A stretch of 64,000 nucleotides of DNA from an uncultured Lachnospiraceae bacterium (GTDB lineage Bacteria > Bacillota > Clostridia > Lachnospirales > Lachnospiraceae): contig CAJUID010000007.1 in NCBI GenBank assembly GCA_910585905.1, positions 1 to 64,000 on the forward strand, written 5' to 3'. Position numbers and translations under genes: made by a program. A model generated the notes under the pieces. The model made no database searches. It was given only the letters and a program-made list of their open reading frames with translations, and was not told where the DNA came from. Positions 51,876 to 60,473 of the stretch are shown here, piece after piece; the stretch's first letter is position 1, and every line of letters begins with the position of its first letter.

Positions 51876-53168
51876 ATGACGAAAAAGACAGATGTGATTA
51901 TAATAGGGACGGGTGCAGCAGGTTTATTTTGCGCGCTCCATTTTCCGGAGCAGACAAAGATTTTAATGCTGACAAAGGAAGAGGTGGATAAGAGTGATTC
52001 ATTTCTGGCTCAAGGTGGAATCTGTATGCTTCGGGGCGAAGAGGATTACGAAGGGTATTTTGAGGATACCATGCGTGCAGGGCATTATGAGAATAATCCG
52101 GCTTCTGTGGAAGTGATGATTCGTTCTTCACAAGATGTAGCGAGAGAGCTTATTGCATATGGTGTAGATTTTGAGCGGGATGGAGATGGGCTTGCTTTTA
52201 CAAAGGAAGGGGGGCATGGAAAGCCCCGCATTTTATTTCACGAGGATGTGACTGGCAGGGAGATTACCAGCACATTGATTGAGAATGTACAAAAAAGAAA
52301 GAATATTACCATTCTGGAACATACATCCATGTTAGATATTATTTCTAAAGGAAATCATTGTTACGGAGTTGTTATACAGAATGCAGATGGAGCAATAGAA
52401 ACGGTACAGGCAAAGTTTACTGTACTTGCCTGCGGCGGCCTTGGAGGGCTGTACCAGCACTCCACGAATTTCCGGCATATTACCGGGGATGCAGTTGCGA
52501 TTGCAAAGTGCCATAATGTTGCCCTGCAGCATGTGGATTATATACAGATTCATCCAACTACTTTGTACTCTGAAAAACCAGGGCGGCGTTTTCTGATTTC
52601 AGAATCTGTCCGGGGGGAAGGGGCAATCCTACTGAATAAGAACAAAGAACGGTTCTGTAATGAGCTGCTTCCGCGGGATGTCGTGACGGCAGAGATTGAG
52701 AAGCAGATGGCAAAGGATAAGATGCCATATGTCTGGCTTTCTATGGAAAATATTCCAACAGAAGAGATTAAAAGTCATTTTCCCAATATTTTGAAACAGT
52801 GCTTAGAGGAGGGGTATGACCCGACAAAGGAATGTATTCCGGTTGTTCCGGCCCAGCATTATTTTATGGGAGGGATTAGGATTGATTTATCAGGTAAGAC
52901 TTCGATGGAATTTTTGTATGCGGTTGGTGAGACGGCGTGCAATGGCGTGCATGGCAAGAACCGTCTGGCAAGCAATTCGTTGTTGGAGTCGATGGTATTT
53001 GCAAAAAGGGCTGCGTTCGAAATCGCAGAGAAGCTTTCTGATACGGGATTTGGAGATATTGAAAATTTGGTAGATTTGGGTGAGTACCAGGATATTGATA
53101 GGCGAAAAAACGAGTACCGTAGGATTGTACTGAAGGAGATAGAAAGGGAGAGAAAGAACCATGAATGA
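51876..53168 (+). CDS. nadB: L-aspartate oxidase
   Basis: 430 residues from ATG 51876. FAD enzyme making iminoaspartate for NAD synthesis; under anaerobic conditions fumarate can be the acceptor. FAD motif DVIIIGTGAAGLFCAL, DSFLAQGGICML, HGKPRILFHEDVTGREI, VLACGGLGGLYQHSTN, and the C-terminal GETACNGVHGKNRLASNSLLESMVF. It is about 430 residues rather than 530 because the helical C-terminal extension is shortened. nadC overlaps its end; nadA is not in the window. Confidence 0.95.
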   Translation: MTKKTDVIIIGTGAAGLFCALHFPEQTKILMLTKEEVDKSDSFLAQGGICMLRGEEDYEGYFEDTMRAGHYENNPASVEVMIRSSQDVARELIAYGVDFERDGDGLAFTKEGGHGKPRILFHEDVTGREITSTLIENVQKRKNITILEHTSMLDIISKGNHCYGVVIQNADGAIETVQAKFTVLACGGLGGLYQHSTNFRHITGDAVAIAKCHNVALQHVDYIQIHPTTLYSEKPGRRFLISESVRGEGAILLNKNKERFCNELLPRDVVTAEIEKQMAKDKMPYVWLSMENIPTEEIKSHFPNILKQCLEEGYDPTKECIPVVPAQHYFMGGIRIDLSGKTSMEFLYAVGETACNGVHGKNRLASNSLLESMVFAKRAAFEIAEKLSDTGFGDIENLVDLGEYQDIDRRKNEYRRIVLKEIERERKNHE

Positions 53169-54015
53169 TTCAATTACATTAAAGGTAAATGTGGACAGGC
53201 TGATTATGCAGGCTTTGGAGGAGGATATTACCAGTGAGGATATTTCTACAAATGCAGTAATGCCGGAATACCAGAGGGGGCAGGTTGAGCTAATCTGCAA
53301 GCAGGATGGTGTGATTGCGGGACTGAATGTATTTTGTAGGGTATTTGAGCTGTTAGATGATACTGTGGCCTTTGATATGAAGGTAAAGGATGGGAATTTT
53401 GTTAAGAGTGGGGAATTATTGGCAATTGTGACTGGCGATATCCGCGCTTTGTTGTCGGGGGAGCGCACCGCTTTAAATTATCTACAGCGAATGAGCGGGA
53501 TTGCCACCTATACGAATTCAATCGTAAAGCTATTGGAGGGCAGTAAGACTACTCTGCTGGATACGCGAAAGACAACGCCGAATATGCGTATTTTTGAGAA
53601 GTATGCGGTGAAAGTCGGAGGTGGAAGTAATCACCGTTACAATTTGTCAGATGGAGTTATGTTAAAGGATAATCATATTGGAGCAGCGGGAAGCATTGCG
53701 GAGGCTGTTAAGATGGCGCGGGAGTATGTGTCTTTTGTCCATAAGATTGAGGTTGAGGTTGAAAATCTGGATATGGTCAGAGAGGCGGTGGAGGCAGGAG
53801 CTGATATTATTATGTTGGACAATATGACTCCAGGGCAGATGAAGGAAGCGGTACAAATTATTGATGGGCGCGCAAAGACAGAGTGTTCAGGCAATGTGAC
53901 GAAAGAAAATATAAATCAGATTTTGGATGTAGGAGTGGATTATGTTTCAAGTGGGGCATTAACACATTCTGCGCCGATTATGGATATCTCTTTAAAAAAT
54001 CTGCATGCGGTATAA
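53161..54015 (+). CDS. nadC: Nicotinate-nucleotide pyrophosphorylase (carboxylating)
   Basis: 284 residues, overlapping nadB by 8 bases. Converts quinolinate and PRPP to nicotinate mononucleotide. Motifs: ALEEDITSEDIST, GERTALNYLQRMSGIATYTN, LDTRKTTPNMRIFEKYAVKVGGGSNHRYNLSDGVMLKDNHI, IMLDNMTPGQMKEAV and GVDYVSSGALTHSAPIMDISL. Confidence 0.97.
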   Translation: MNDSITLKVNVDRLIMQALEEDITSEDISTNAVMPEYQRGQVELICKQDGVIAGLNVFCRVFELLDDTVAFDMKVKDGNFVKSGELLAIVTGDIRALLSGERTALNYLQRMSGIATYTNSIVKLLEGSKTTLLDTRKTTPNMRIFEKYAVKVGGGSNHRYNLSDGVMLKDNHIGAAGSIAEAVKMAREYVSFVHKIEVEVENLDMVREAVEAGADIIMLDNMTPGQMKEAVQIIDGRAKTECSGNVTKENINQILDVGVDYVSSGALTHSAPIMDISLKNLHAV

Positions 54016-54101
54016 GATTTGTATGGGGCGGAATTAGGTTAGTTTTTTTAATGGTATATGATATTCATAATATATTATGAAAAAAGGAAGGAAAGCATGT
54101 G

Positions 54102-55100
54102 ATGAAGAAATTTTATTGGTTTTGTTTTGGGGCTCTGGTATGTGTTTTGGTGGCCGGGTGTTTTTGGCGTTACAGTGCTACGGCAAGTGCCACTCCGGTT
54201 TCAGCCAATGGAAGACTGCAGGTTAAAGGTGCTAAAATTGTGAATTCCAAGGGAAAGCCGTTTGTGATAAAAGGGGTATCCACACATGGGCTGTCATGGT
54301 ATCCACAGTATGTAAATAAGAGTGCATTTGCTTCTTTGAAAAAAAGGGGCGTTAATACCATCCGTCTTGCTATGTACACAGAGGAATATAACGGCTACTG
54401 TACTGGGGACAGTGCAAACCGGAAGAATCTGGAGAGCCTAATTGATCAGGGAGTAAAGGAGGCTACGGCGCTGGGTATGTATGTTATTATTGACTGGCAT
54501 ATCTTAAGCGACGGCAATCCATTGGTCCATAAAAAGGAGGCACAGTCTTTTTTTAAGAAGATTGCAAAAAAATATAATAAAAATACTAATATTTTGTTTG
54601 AAATCTGTAATGAGCCAAACGGAAATGAGGGCAGCTGGAATAATATTAAGAAGTATGCCAACGCAGTGATTAAGACAATCCGCAGTGTCAATAAAAAGGC
54701 AATTATTGTTGTTGGCACGCCGACATGGAGCCAGGACGTAGATGTGGCTGCCGCTGCCCCGTTAAAAGGGAGCAATATTGCATATGCTTTTCATTTCTAT
54801 GCGTCTACCCATAAACAGGATTTGCGGAATAAATTAGAAGCGGCGGTGAAAAAGGGGCTTCCAGTTATTGTATCAGAATTTGGCCTTAGTGAAGCTTCTG
54901 GAAATGGCTATATTGATATCAAGGAAGCAAATAAGTGGAATAAGCTGATGAACCAGTATAAGATTGGGAGAGTGGGATGGAGCCTATCAAATAAAGATGA
55001 ATCAAGCGCATTGTTAAAACCTTCCTGCCAAAAAACTGCGGGTTGGAAAGATTCTGATTTTAGCAAGGCTGGAAAATGGTTGTTTGGGACATGCTTTTGA
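54102..55100 (+). CDS. Glycoside hydrolase family 5 endoglucanase-like protein
   Basis: 332 residues from ATG 54102 (a GTG lies at 54099), with AAGGAAGGAA upstream. The N-terminus is a signal sequence ending in a possible lipobox (VLVAGC). The GH5 barrel carries VIIDWHIL, acid/base E171 in FEICNEPN, FHFYAST and nucleophile E259 in VSEFGLSE. No carbohydrate-binding or dockerin domain. Secreted or surface-anchored; beta-glucan or cellulose is the likely substrate. Confidence 0.93.
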   Translation: MKKFYWFCFGALVCVLVAGCFWRYSATASATPVSANGRLQVKGAKIVNSKGKPFVIKGVSTHGLSWYPQYVNKSAFASLKKRGVNTIRLAMYTEEYNGYCTGDSANRKNLESLIDQGVKEATALGMYVIIDWHILSDGNPLVHKKEAQSFFKKIAKKYNKNTNILFEICNEPNGNEGSWNNIKKYANAVIKTIRSVNKKAIIVVGTPTWSQDVDVAAAAPLKGSNIAYAFHFYASTHKQDLRNKLEAAVKKGLPVIVSEFGLSEASGNGYIDIKEANKWNKLMNQYKIGRVGWSLSNKDESSALLKPSCQKTAGWKDSDFSKAGKWLFGTCF

Positions 55101-55173
55101 AAAGTCATTTGAAGTGAAAAATGTTTAGATTGGGTGCTTTTAAGTGGAAAGTAACTACAATAATGGGGGCGAG

Positions 55174-56145
55174 ATGAAAAGAAAAAGGCTGGCTTATATT
55201 TTCTTGGGGGTGTTCCTTTGTATATGTGTGGGAATTATAGGATTTTTGGCAGCAAGACGAGAAAATATTTTAGATGATTTTAAGGAAAATAAGTGGGAAC
55301 AGGTATCTGACAAAAGCAGGAGTACTGAGGGGAGTAAGGCGTCTGACAGAGAGAAGCCAGAACTGGAGATAGAAAATGATGAAGAAGCACAGAGCATTAT
55401 TTATCCTGCAGGAAAGACGTTAAAGAAGAGGGTGGCAGTCCCTAGTGGCTATAAAAGAATAGCATGTAAAAAGAAAAGTCTTGGAAGTTTTTTGAGGAAC
55501 TATCCAATGAAAAAGGATGGAAGTGCTGTTCTTTTATATGATGGAAGTAAAAAAGGCAATCAGAATGTTCATGCAGCGATATTTAGGCTTCCAATAGAGG
55601 GGGAGGATTTACAACAGTGTGCGGATTCTATTATGCGGGTCTATGCAGAATATTTTTGGCAGACAGATCAAAAGGAGCGGATTTCGTTTCATTTTGTGGA
55701 TGGTTTTCTGGCAGATTATAAGACCTGGAGAGATGGAGGAAGAATACAGGTAGGAAATATAACAAGCTGGGTTCATTCAGCGGAATATAATGATTCTTAC
55801 CAGAATTTTAAGAAATATCTAAGGATGGTCTTTGCCTATGCAGGAACACTCTCTATGGAGGCGGAATCCAAGAAAATTCCGTTGGCAAAGTTACAGATTG
55901 GAGATATTTTTATAAAAGGAGCAAGCCCAGGGCATGTTGTGATGGTGGTCGATGTCTGTGAAAATGAAAAAGGAAAGAAGGCATTTCTTTTGGCACAGGG
56001 ATATATGCCTGCACAGGAATTCCATCTTTTAAAGAATTTAAAACACGAAGAGGACCCGTGGTATTATGAAGGGGAGATTTCCTATCCATTCCAGACTCCA
56101 GAGTATACCTTTAAAAAAGGCAGCCTCAGACATTTATCATATTAA
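55174..56145 (+). CDS. DUF4846 family membrane-anchored protein
   Basis: 323 residues from ATG 55174 with GGGGGCGAG upstream. One N-terminal TM helix (about 5-25), an acidic linker, then the DUF4846 domain: PSGYKRIACKKKSLGSFLRNYPMK, AIFRLPIEGEDLQQCADSIMRVYAEYFW, HFVDGFLADYKTWRDGGRI, KLQIGDIFIKGASPGHVVMVVDVCEN. Function unknown; predicted extracytoplasmic. It follows the GH5 gene by 73 bases. Confidence 0.82.
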   Translation: MKRKRLAYIFLGVFLCICVGIIGFLAARRENILDDFKENKWEQVSDKSRSTEGSKASDREKPELEIENDEEAQSIIYPAGKTLKKRVAVPSGYKRIACKKKSLGSFLRNYPMKKDGSAVLLYDGSKKGNQNVHAAIFRLPIEGEDLQQCADSIMRVYAEYFWQTDQKERISFHFVDGFLADYKTWRDGGRIQVGNITSWVHSAEYNDSYQNFKKYLRMVFAYAGTLSMEAESKKIPLAKLQIGDIFIKGASPGHVVMVVDVCENEKGKKAFLLAQGYMPAQEFHLLKNLKHEEDPWYYEGEISYPFQTPEYTFKKGSLRHLSY

Positions 56146-56183
56146 TTTTATATTTGCTTAACGTGTTCTGATTTATATATAAT

Positions 56184-56385
56184 GATGTTGGGGTCAAAAG
56201 GTATTTTGCCCCCAACAGATGCCACGAATTGCTACATTGCTACGCAATTTCCGCAATTCTATAAACACCTCCAATCCCGCATATTTGCAAGCAAATCTGC
56301 TTCTTGTCGGTGTTTGGCGGTTCAAGCCAGTAGATAGCAATTTGCATGTAAACATGCATTGCTATCTACTTTTGACCCTGGCATC
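56184..56385. mobile_element. MITE-like element, 202 bp, with 7-bp direct flank
   Basis: The ends are GATGTTGGGGTCAAAAG and, in reverse complement, GATGCCAGGGTCAAAAG: terminal inverted repeats of 17 bp with 14 identical. The element is flanked on both sides by ATATAAT (56177-56183 and 56386-56392), a perfect 7-bp direct repeat consistent with a target-site duplication. Inside are GAATTGC/GCAATTC and GTAGATAGCAAT/ATTGCTATCTAC hairpins and no transposase gene. Confidence 0.75.
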
Positions 56386-56422
56386 ATATAATAGAGGTCT
56401 GCCGGAATGTTCTTTAAGTGAA

Positions 56423-56474
56423 AAAAAAATGGCTGTCGCACTAATTTAATCTGCTAGTGCGACAGCCACTTTTT
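56423..56474. terminator. Bidirectional terminator, 14-bp perfect stem
   Basis: TGGCTGTCGCACTA pairs with TAGTGCGACAGCCA, flanked by A-run and T-run; it ends the isomerase gene on the minus strand and possibly the DUF4846 gene on the plus strand. Confidence 0.9.
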
Positions 56475-56502
56475 GGTTTTTGGTCTGTCTGATAAAGTCG
56501 AC

Positions 56503-57993
56503 TTACGCAAATGGGTTTTCTGTCTTATACAGCATTCCCTTTGGCTGGTTAAAGCCGATTTCCTCTACATCAACGCCGATGTATTTAAATACTTCATATA
56601 ATTCTTTGCCGAAGTGGCCAAATGCAACCGCACCATGATGTGGATAGTTGCCTTCAATTAATACATGGCGGTAGAAACGTCCCATCTCAGGGATAGCAAA
56701 GATACCAATTGAACCAAAGGAACGTGTAGCAACCGGAAGAACTTCGCCCTGTGCAATATAACCGCGGAGTTTGGCATCTGCAGTGCTCTGGAGACGGAAG
56801 AATGTAATATTACCAGGAGCAATGTCTCCCTCAAGAGTTCCGTTTGTTACCTCAATTGGGAGAGAACGTGCCATAATCTTCTGGTACTTCATTTCACAGA
56901 AAGAAAGCTTGTTGGAAGCTGTATTTCCACAGTGGAAGCCCATAAAAGTATCTTTTAATGTGTACTCAAACTTGCCCTTAATATCTTCTTCGTAGATGTC
57001 AGGAGTAACTGTGTTATTAATATCAAGAAGTGTAACAGCATCCTGGCTGACTACTGTTCCGATAAATTCACTCAGGCATCCGTAGATATCTACCTCACAG
57101 GAAACAGGAATGCCCTGCTTTGTCAGGCGGCTGTTTACGAAACAAGGTACAAAACCAAACTGTGTCTGGAACGCTGGCCAGCATTTTCCGGCAATTGCAA
57201 CATATTTTCTGTATCCTTTATGCTCGTCAATCCAGTCAAGGAGTGTAAGCTCATACTGTGCGAGTTTTTCAAGAATCTCAGGCTTTTTGTTGCCGGCGCC
57301 AAGTTCTGCCTCCATATCCTTGACAACATCAGGAATACGGGAATCACCAGCATGTTTGTTAAATGCTTCGAATAAATCAAGCTCTGAGTTTTCCTCAATT
57401 TCAATGCCCAGATTATAAAGCTGCTTGATTGGTGCATTGCAGGCTAAGAAGTTTAATGGGCGAGGGCCAAAGCTAATGATCTTTAAATCATTTAAAGCAG
57501 CGATGGCGCGTGCGATTGGCACGAACTCATGAATCATATCAGCACATTCTACAGCATCTCCTACCGGATACTCTGGAATATATGCCTTAATATTGCGAAG
57601 CTTTAAGTTGTAGCTTGCGTTGAGCATACCACAGTATGCATCTCCACGGCCTTGGATCAGTCCTTCGTTCTTAGAGGTCTCCTCAGCGGCAGCGACAAAC
57701 ATCTTTGGCCCGTCGAAATGTTTTGCAAGAAGTGTTTCAGAAATTTCAGGCCCGAAATTTCCTAAATATACACAAAGTGCATTACAGCCGACCTTTTTAA
57801 TATCCTCAAGAGCCTGTACCATATGTATTTCACTTTCTACAATACAGACAGGACATTCATAAATGTCATCTGCGCCATACTTATCTGTGTATGCCTTTAC
57901 TAAATTTTTCCTGCGGTCTACAGAAAGTGATTCTGGGAAACAATCTCTACTTACTGCAACGATACCGATTTTGATCTTTGGCATGTTTTCCAT
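56503..57993 (-). CDS. L-fucose/L-arabinose isomerase family protein
   Basis: 496 residues. The N-terminal region (KIKIGIVAVSRDCFPESLSVDRRKNLVKAY) and the C-terminal half (FEYTLKDTFMGFHCGNTASNKL, GNITFFRLQSTADAKLRGYIAQGEVLP, GNYPHHGAVAFGHFGKELYEVFKYIG) match the Mn-dependent FucI/AraA isomerase fold. Aldose substrate (fucose, arabinose or another) cannot be fixed; no kinase, aldolase or transporter is adjacent. Promoter at 58078-58106. Confidence 0.85.
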   Translation of the reverse strand: MENMPKIKIGIVAVSRDCFPESLSVDRRKNLVKAYTDKYGADDIYECPVCIVESEIHMVQALEDIKKVGCNALCVYLGNFGPEISETLLAKHFDGPKMFVAAAEETSKNEGLIQGRGDAYCGMLNASYNLKLRNIKAYIPEYPVGDAVECADMIHEFVPIARAIAALNDLKIISFGPRPLNFLACNAPIKQLYNLGIEIEENSELDLFEAFNKHAGDSRIPDVVKDMEAELGAGNKKPEILEKLAQYELTLLDWIDEHKGYRKYVAIAGKCWPAFQTQFGFVPCFVNSRLTKQGIPVSCEVDIYGCLSEFIGTVVSQDAVTLLDINNTVTPDIYEEDIKGKFEYTLKDTFMGFHCGNTASNKLSFCEMKYQKIMARSLPIEVTNGTLEGDIAPGNITFFRLQSTADAKLRGYIAQGEVLPVATRSFGSIGIFAIPEMGRFYRHVLIEGNYPHHGAVAFGHFGKELYEVFKYIGVDVEEIGFNQPKGMLYKTENPFA

Positions 57994-58077
57994 GTTTTTT
58001 GACCATCCTTTCTTTTATAAAATATTATTTGATTTTGTACTGGTAAATATGTAATAATCAAATTGGACAATTACATA

Positions 58078-58106
58078 AACCTATTTTAGACTATTTGGTA
58101 GCGATT
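58078..58106 (-). promoter_or_regulatory. Promoter of the isomerase gene
   Basis: On the minus strand TTGCAA and TAAAAT are 17 bases apart, about 85 bases before the ATG at 57993. Confidence 0.6.
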
Positions 58107-58223
58107 TGCAATAAAAATTCATAAAAAGTTCATAAATATTTGTGTAGTTGTTACAATTCTAATGCATTTCTAAGAAAGCTATAGTATAATATATTGGAAA
58201 ACAAGGAAGATGGGGGATGTATC

Positions 58224-59216
58224 ATGGGTGAGATTAATGAGGTTTATTATCAGGAAGTGCTTTCGGTTATGGATCAGGTGCAGCGTGTTGTAATTGGAAA
58301 GGAAGATTGTGTGAGCAAGGCTATGGCCGCAATTCTGGCAGGGGGGCATATTTTGATTGATGATATTCCGGGAGTGGGAAAGACAACACTTGCAATGGCG
58401 TTTTCCAATGCGATGGCATTAGACAGCAAAAGGATTCAATTTACGCCGGATGTTATGCCATCCGATATATTAGGATTTTCTATGTACCAGAAGCAGACTG
58501 GCACATTTGTCTACCAGCCTGGGGCCGTGATGTGCAATTTATTTTTGGGGGATGAGATTAACAGGACTTCACCAAAAACACAGTCAGCGCTGTTAGAAGT
58601 TATGGAAGAAGGCAGCGTAACAGTTGACGGAGTTACTCGGATCGTACCAGAACCATTTATTGTGATTGCGACAGAGAATCCGGCGGGAAGTGTTGGCACA
58701 CAGCTTCTTCCTGAATCGCAGTTGGACAGGTTTATGATTTGCATGACTATGGGATACCCTTCTTTGGAGGATGAGATTGCAATTGCAAAGGGAAAGAGCA
58801 ATGGAATCTCAGTGGATGATGTGGAAGTTGTGATATCTGCGGAGGAATTGGTGCGCATCCGGGCAGAAGTAGAGAATATTTTTGTGCATGATAAGGTCTA
58901 CCGTTACTTATGCCGTCTGGTACAGGCGACAAGGGAAAATGCATATATTTCGTTAGGGATTAGTCCGCGTGGTACGATTGCCCTGACGAAAATGGCGAAG
59001 GCGGCTGCATTTTTATCAAAAAGGAATTATGTGATTCCGAATGATGTAGCGGGGACTTTTCTTGATGTGGCGTCCCATCGGGTTTTGTTAAATGCAAAGG
59101 CAAGAGCAGGTCATGTAACTGCAGAAAATGTACTTTCACAGATTTTAGAGCAGGTGGATGTGCAGGCAAAGGATGGTTTAAGGCAAATTCGGAGCGGCGC
59201 TTTTCAGACTAAATAG
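58224..59216 (+). CDS. MoxR-family AAA ATPase
   Basis: 330 residues from ATG 58224 with GGGGGA upstream; the frame opens earlier at 58194 without a binding site. Walker A DDIPGVGKTTLA, Walker B NLFLGDEINRTSPKTQSALLEVMEEG, sensor VIATENPAG, and arginine-finger region LPESQLDRFMI. MoxR ATPases act as chaperones for metal or VWA-protein assembly and are commonly next to DUF58 and transglutaminase genes, as here. Confidence 0.95.
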   Translation: MGEINEVYYQEVLSVMDQVQRVVIGKEDCVSKAMAAILAGGHILIDDIPGVGKTTLAMAFSNAMALDSKRIQFTPDVMPSDILGFSMYQKQTGTFVYQPGAVMCNLFLGDEINRTSPKTQSALLEVMEEGSVTVDGVTRIVPEPFIVIATENPAGSVGTQLLPESQLDRFMICMTMGYPSLEDEIAIAKGKSNGISVDDVEVVISAEELVRIRAEVENIFVHDKVYRYLCRLVQATRENAYISLGISPRGTIALTKMAKAAAFLSKRNYVIPNDVAGTFLDVASHRVLLNAKARAGHVTAENVLSQILEQVDVQAKDGLRQIRSGAFQTK

Positions 59217-59229
59217 AGGGTTATGGGAT

Positions 59230-60375
59230 ATGGGACGTATCATTCGTTTTTTAGTTATCGTGGCAGGTACATTTTATCTTGCAATTATTTATAAAAGTAG
59301 GAGTATGATTTTTTTAGGTTATGCAGAGATTTTTGTAATGTCCCTGCTCATTATTTATAATTTAATCGGTATGCATCAGATTCGTATTTCATTGGAAGCG
59401 CCTCTTGGTATTACAGAACAGGGAAAAAAGGTTCCGTTCAATATAAAAGTACAAAATTATGGGAAGTTTCCTTCTGGAAAAATTGGGGTGCAGATTACGG
59501 AGTCATGCAACTTTTCTAAAAAAAAGAAAAAAACAATTTTTTATACATCTGTCAATGGCAGGAGATACAATGAGGAGTTTGGTATATCTGTCATTCATAC
59601 TTTTTGGTATCCAGATCACACGGGAAAGGTAGTAATGCGGGTGGGAAAGGCAGGGTGTTTTGATTTGCTTGGGGCTATCCGCCTGCCGCTGCCTAAAAGT
59701 GCATACAACAGTTCGGAGGCTATTACGGTTCTGCCAGCCATTTTTCAGGTTCCGGTAGATATTGGAGATGCCGTAAGGAATTATGCGTCAGAGCAGGAGC
59801 AATATCTGCAATATAATTATGATACGGAAGATACTCTGTCAGAGCAGTTTCAGATTAGGGGGTATCAGCCAGGAGACAAGCTGCGCAGTATCCATTGGAA
59901 ACTTTCTGCAAAGGAAGGGGAGTTAATGGTAAAAGAGTACCAACCTGTTAAGGGCTGTCCAGTTCTCTTTTTCCTGGATGTATCAGGTGATGTAAGTCGA
60001 AAGGAGCGCAGGGAGGAACTTAGGAACAGGGAATATTTTTTTACAGTTGCAATGTCTCTTTCGGACAGCATGATAAAGCAAGGATGTAGGCATTATGTAA
60101 TCTGGTATGACAGTATAATGAAAGACGTAGTTCGTTGTTGCGTGGAGCGGGAGGAGGGAATCTATGAGTTATTGGCATCGGTAAATGGTATCGGTGCGCC
60201 TCCGAATGGCTACAATCTTCTGGAAGAATACTGCGAAAAATATCATGAGAGGTCATATGCCACGAAAATCGTATTAAATCGTAAATTACGGCTTTCCTGC
60301 AATGATGAGCAGGTGATAGACTATGAGAAACAAAATATAGAAGAAAGCCTTGCGGCACAGACTGTTTATCTTTAG
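59230..60375 (+). CDS. DUF58 domain protein
   Basis: 381 residues. Two TM helices at about 5-45, then an Ig-like-fold region, and the DUF58 signature near 205 (FQIRGYQPGDKLRSIHWKLSAKEGELMVKEYQP) followed by a degenerate VWA-type segment (PVLFFLDVSGD). It starts 13 bases after the MoxR gene and is probably its partner. Confidence 0.92.
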   Translation: MGRIIRFLVIVAGTFYLAIIYKSRSMIFLGYAEIFVMSLLIIYNLIGMHQIRISLEAPLGITEQGKKVPFNIKVQNYGKFPSGKIGVQITESCNFSKKKKKTIFYTSVNGRRYNEEFGISVIHTFWYPDHTGKVVMRVGKAGCFDLLGAIRLPLPKSAYNSSEAITVLPAIFQVPVDIGDAVRNYASEQEQYLQYNYDTEDTLSEQFQIRGYQPGDKLRSIHWKLSAKEGELMVKEYQPVKGCPVLFFLDVSGDVSRKERREELRNREYFFTVAMSLSDSMIKQGCRHYVIWYDSIMKDVVRCCVEREEGIYELLASVNGIGAPPNGYNLLEEYCEKYHERSYATKIVLNRKLRLSCNDEQVIDYEKQNIEESLAAQTVYL

Positions 60376-60473
60376 AGATTGTGGTCATAGAGTGCTACAG
60401 TTTTGGCCAGCTTAAATTGGCGGCAATAAATGTTCTATAAGGTGATAAGGAATAAAACATATGGGGGGACTGG

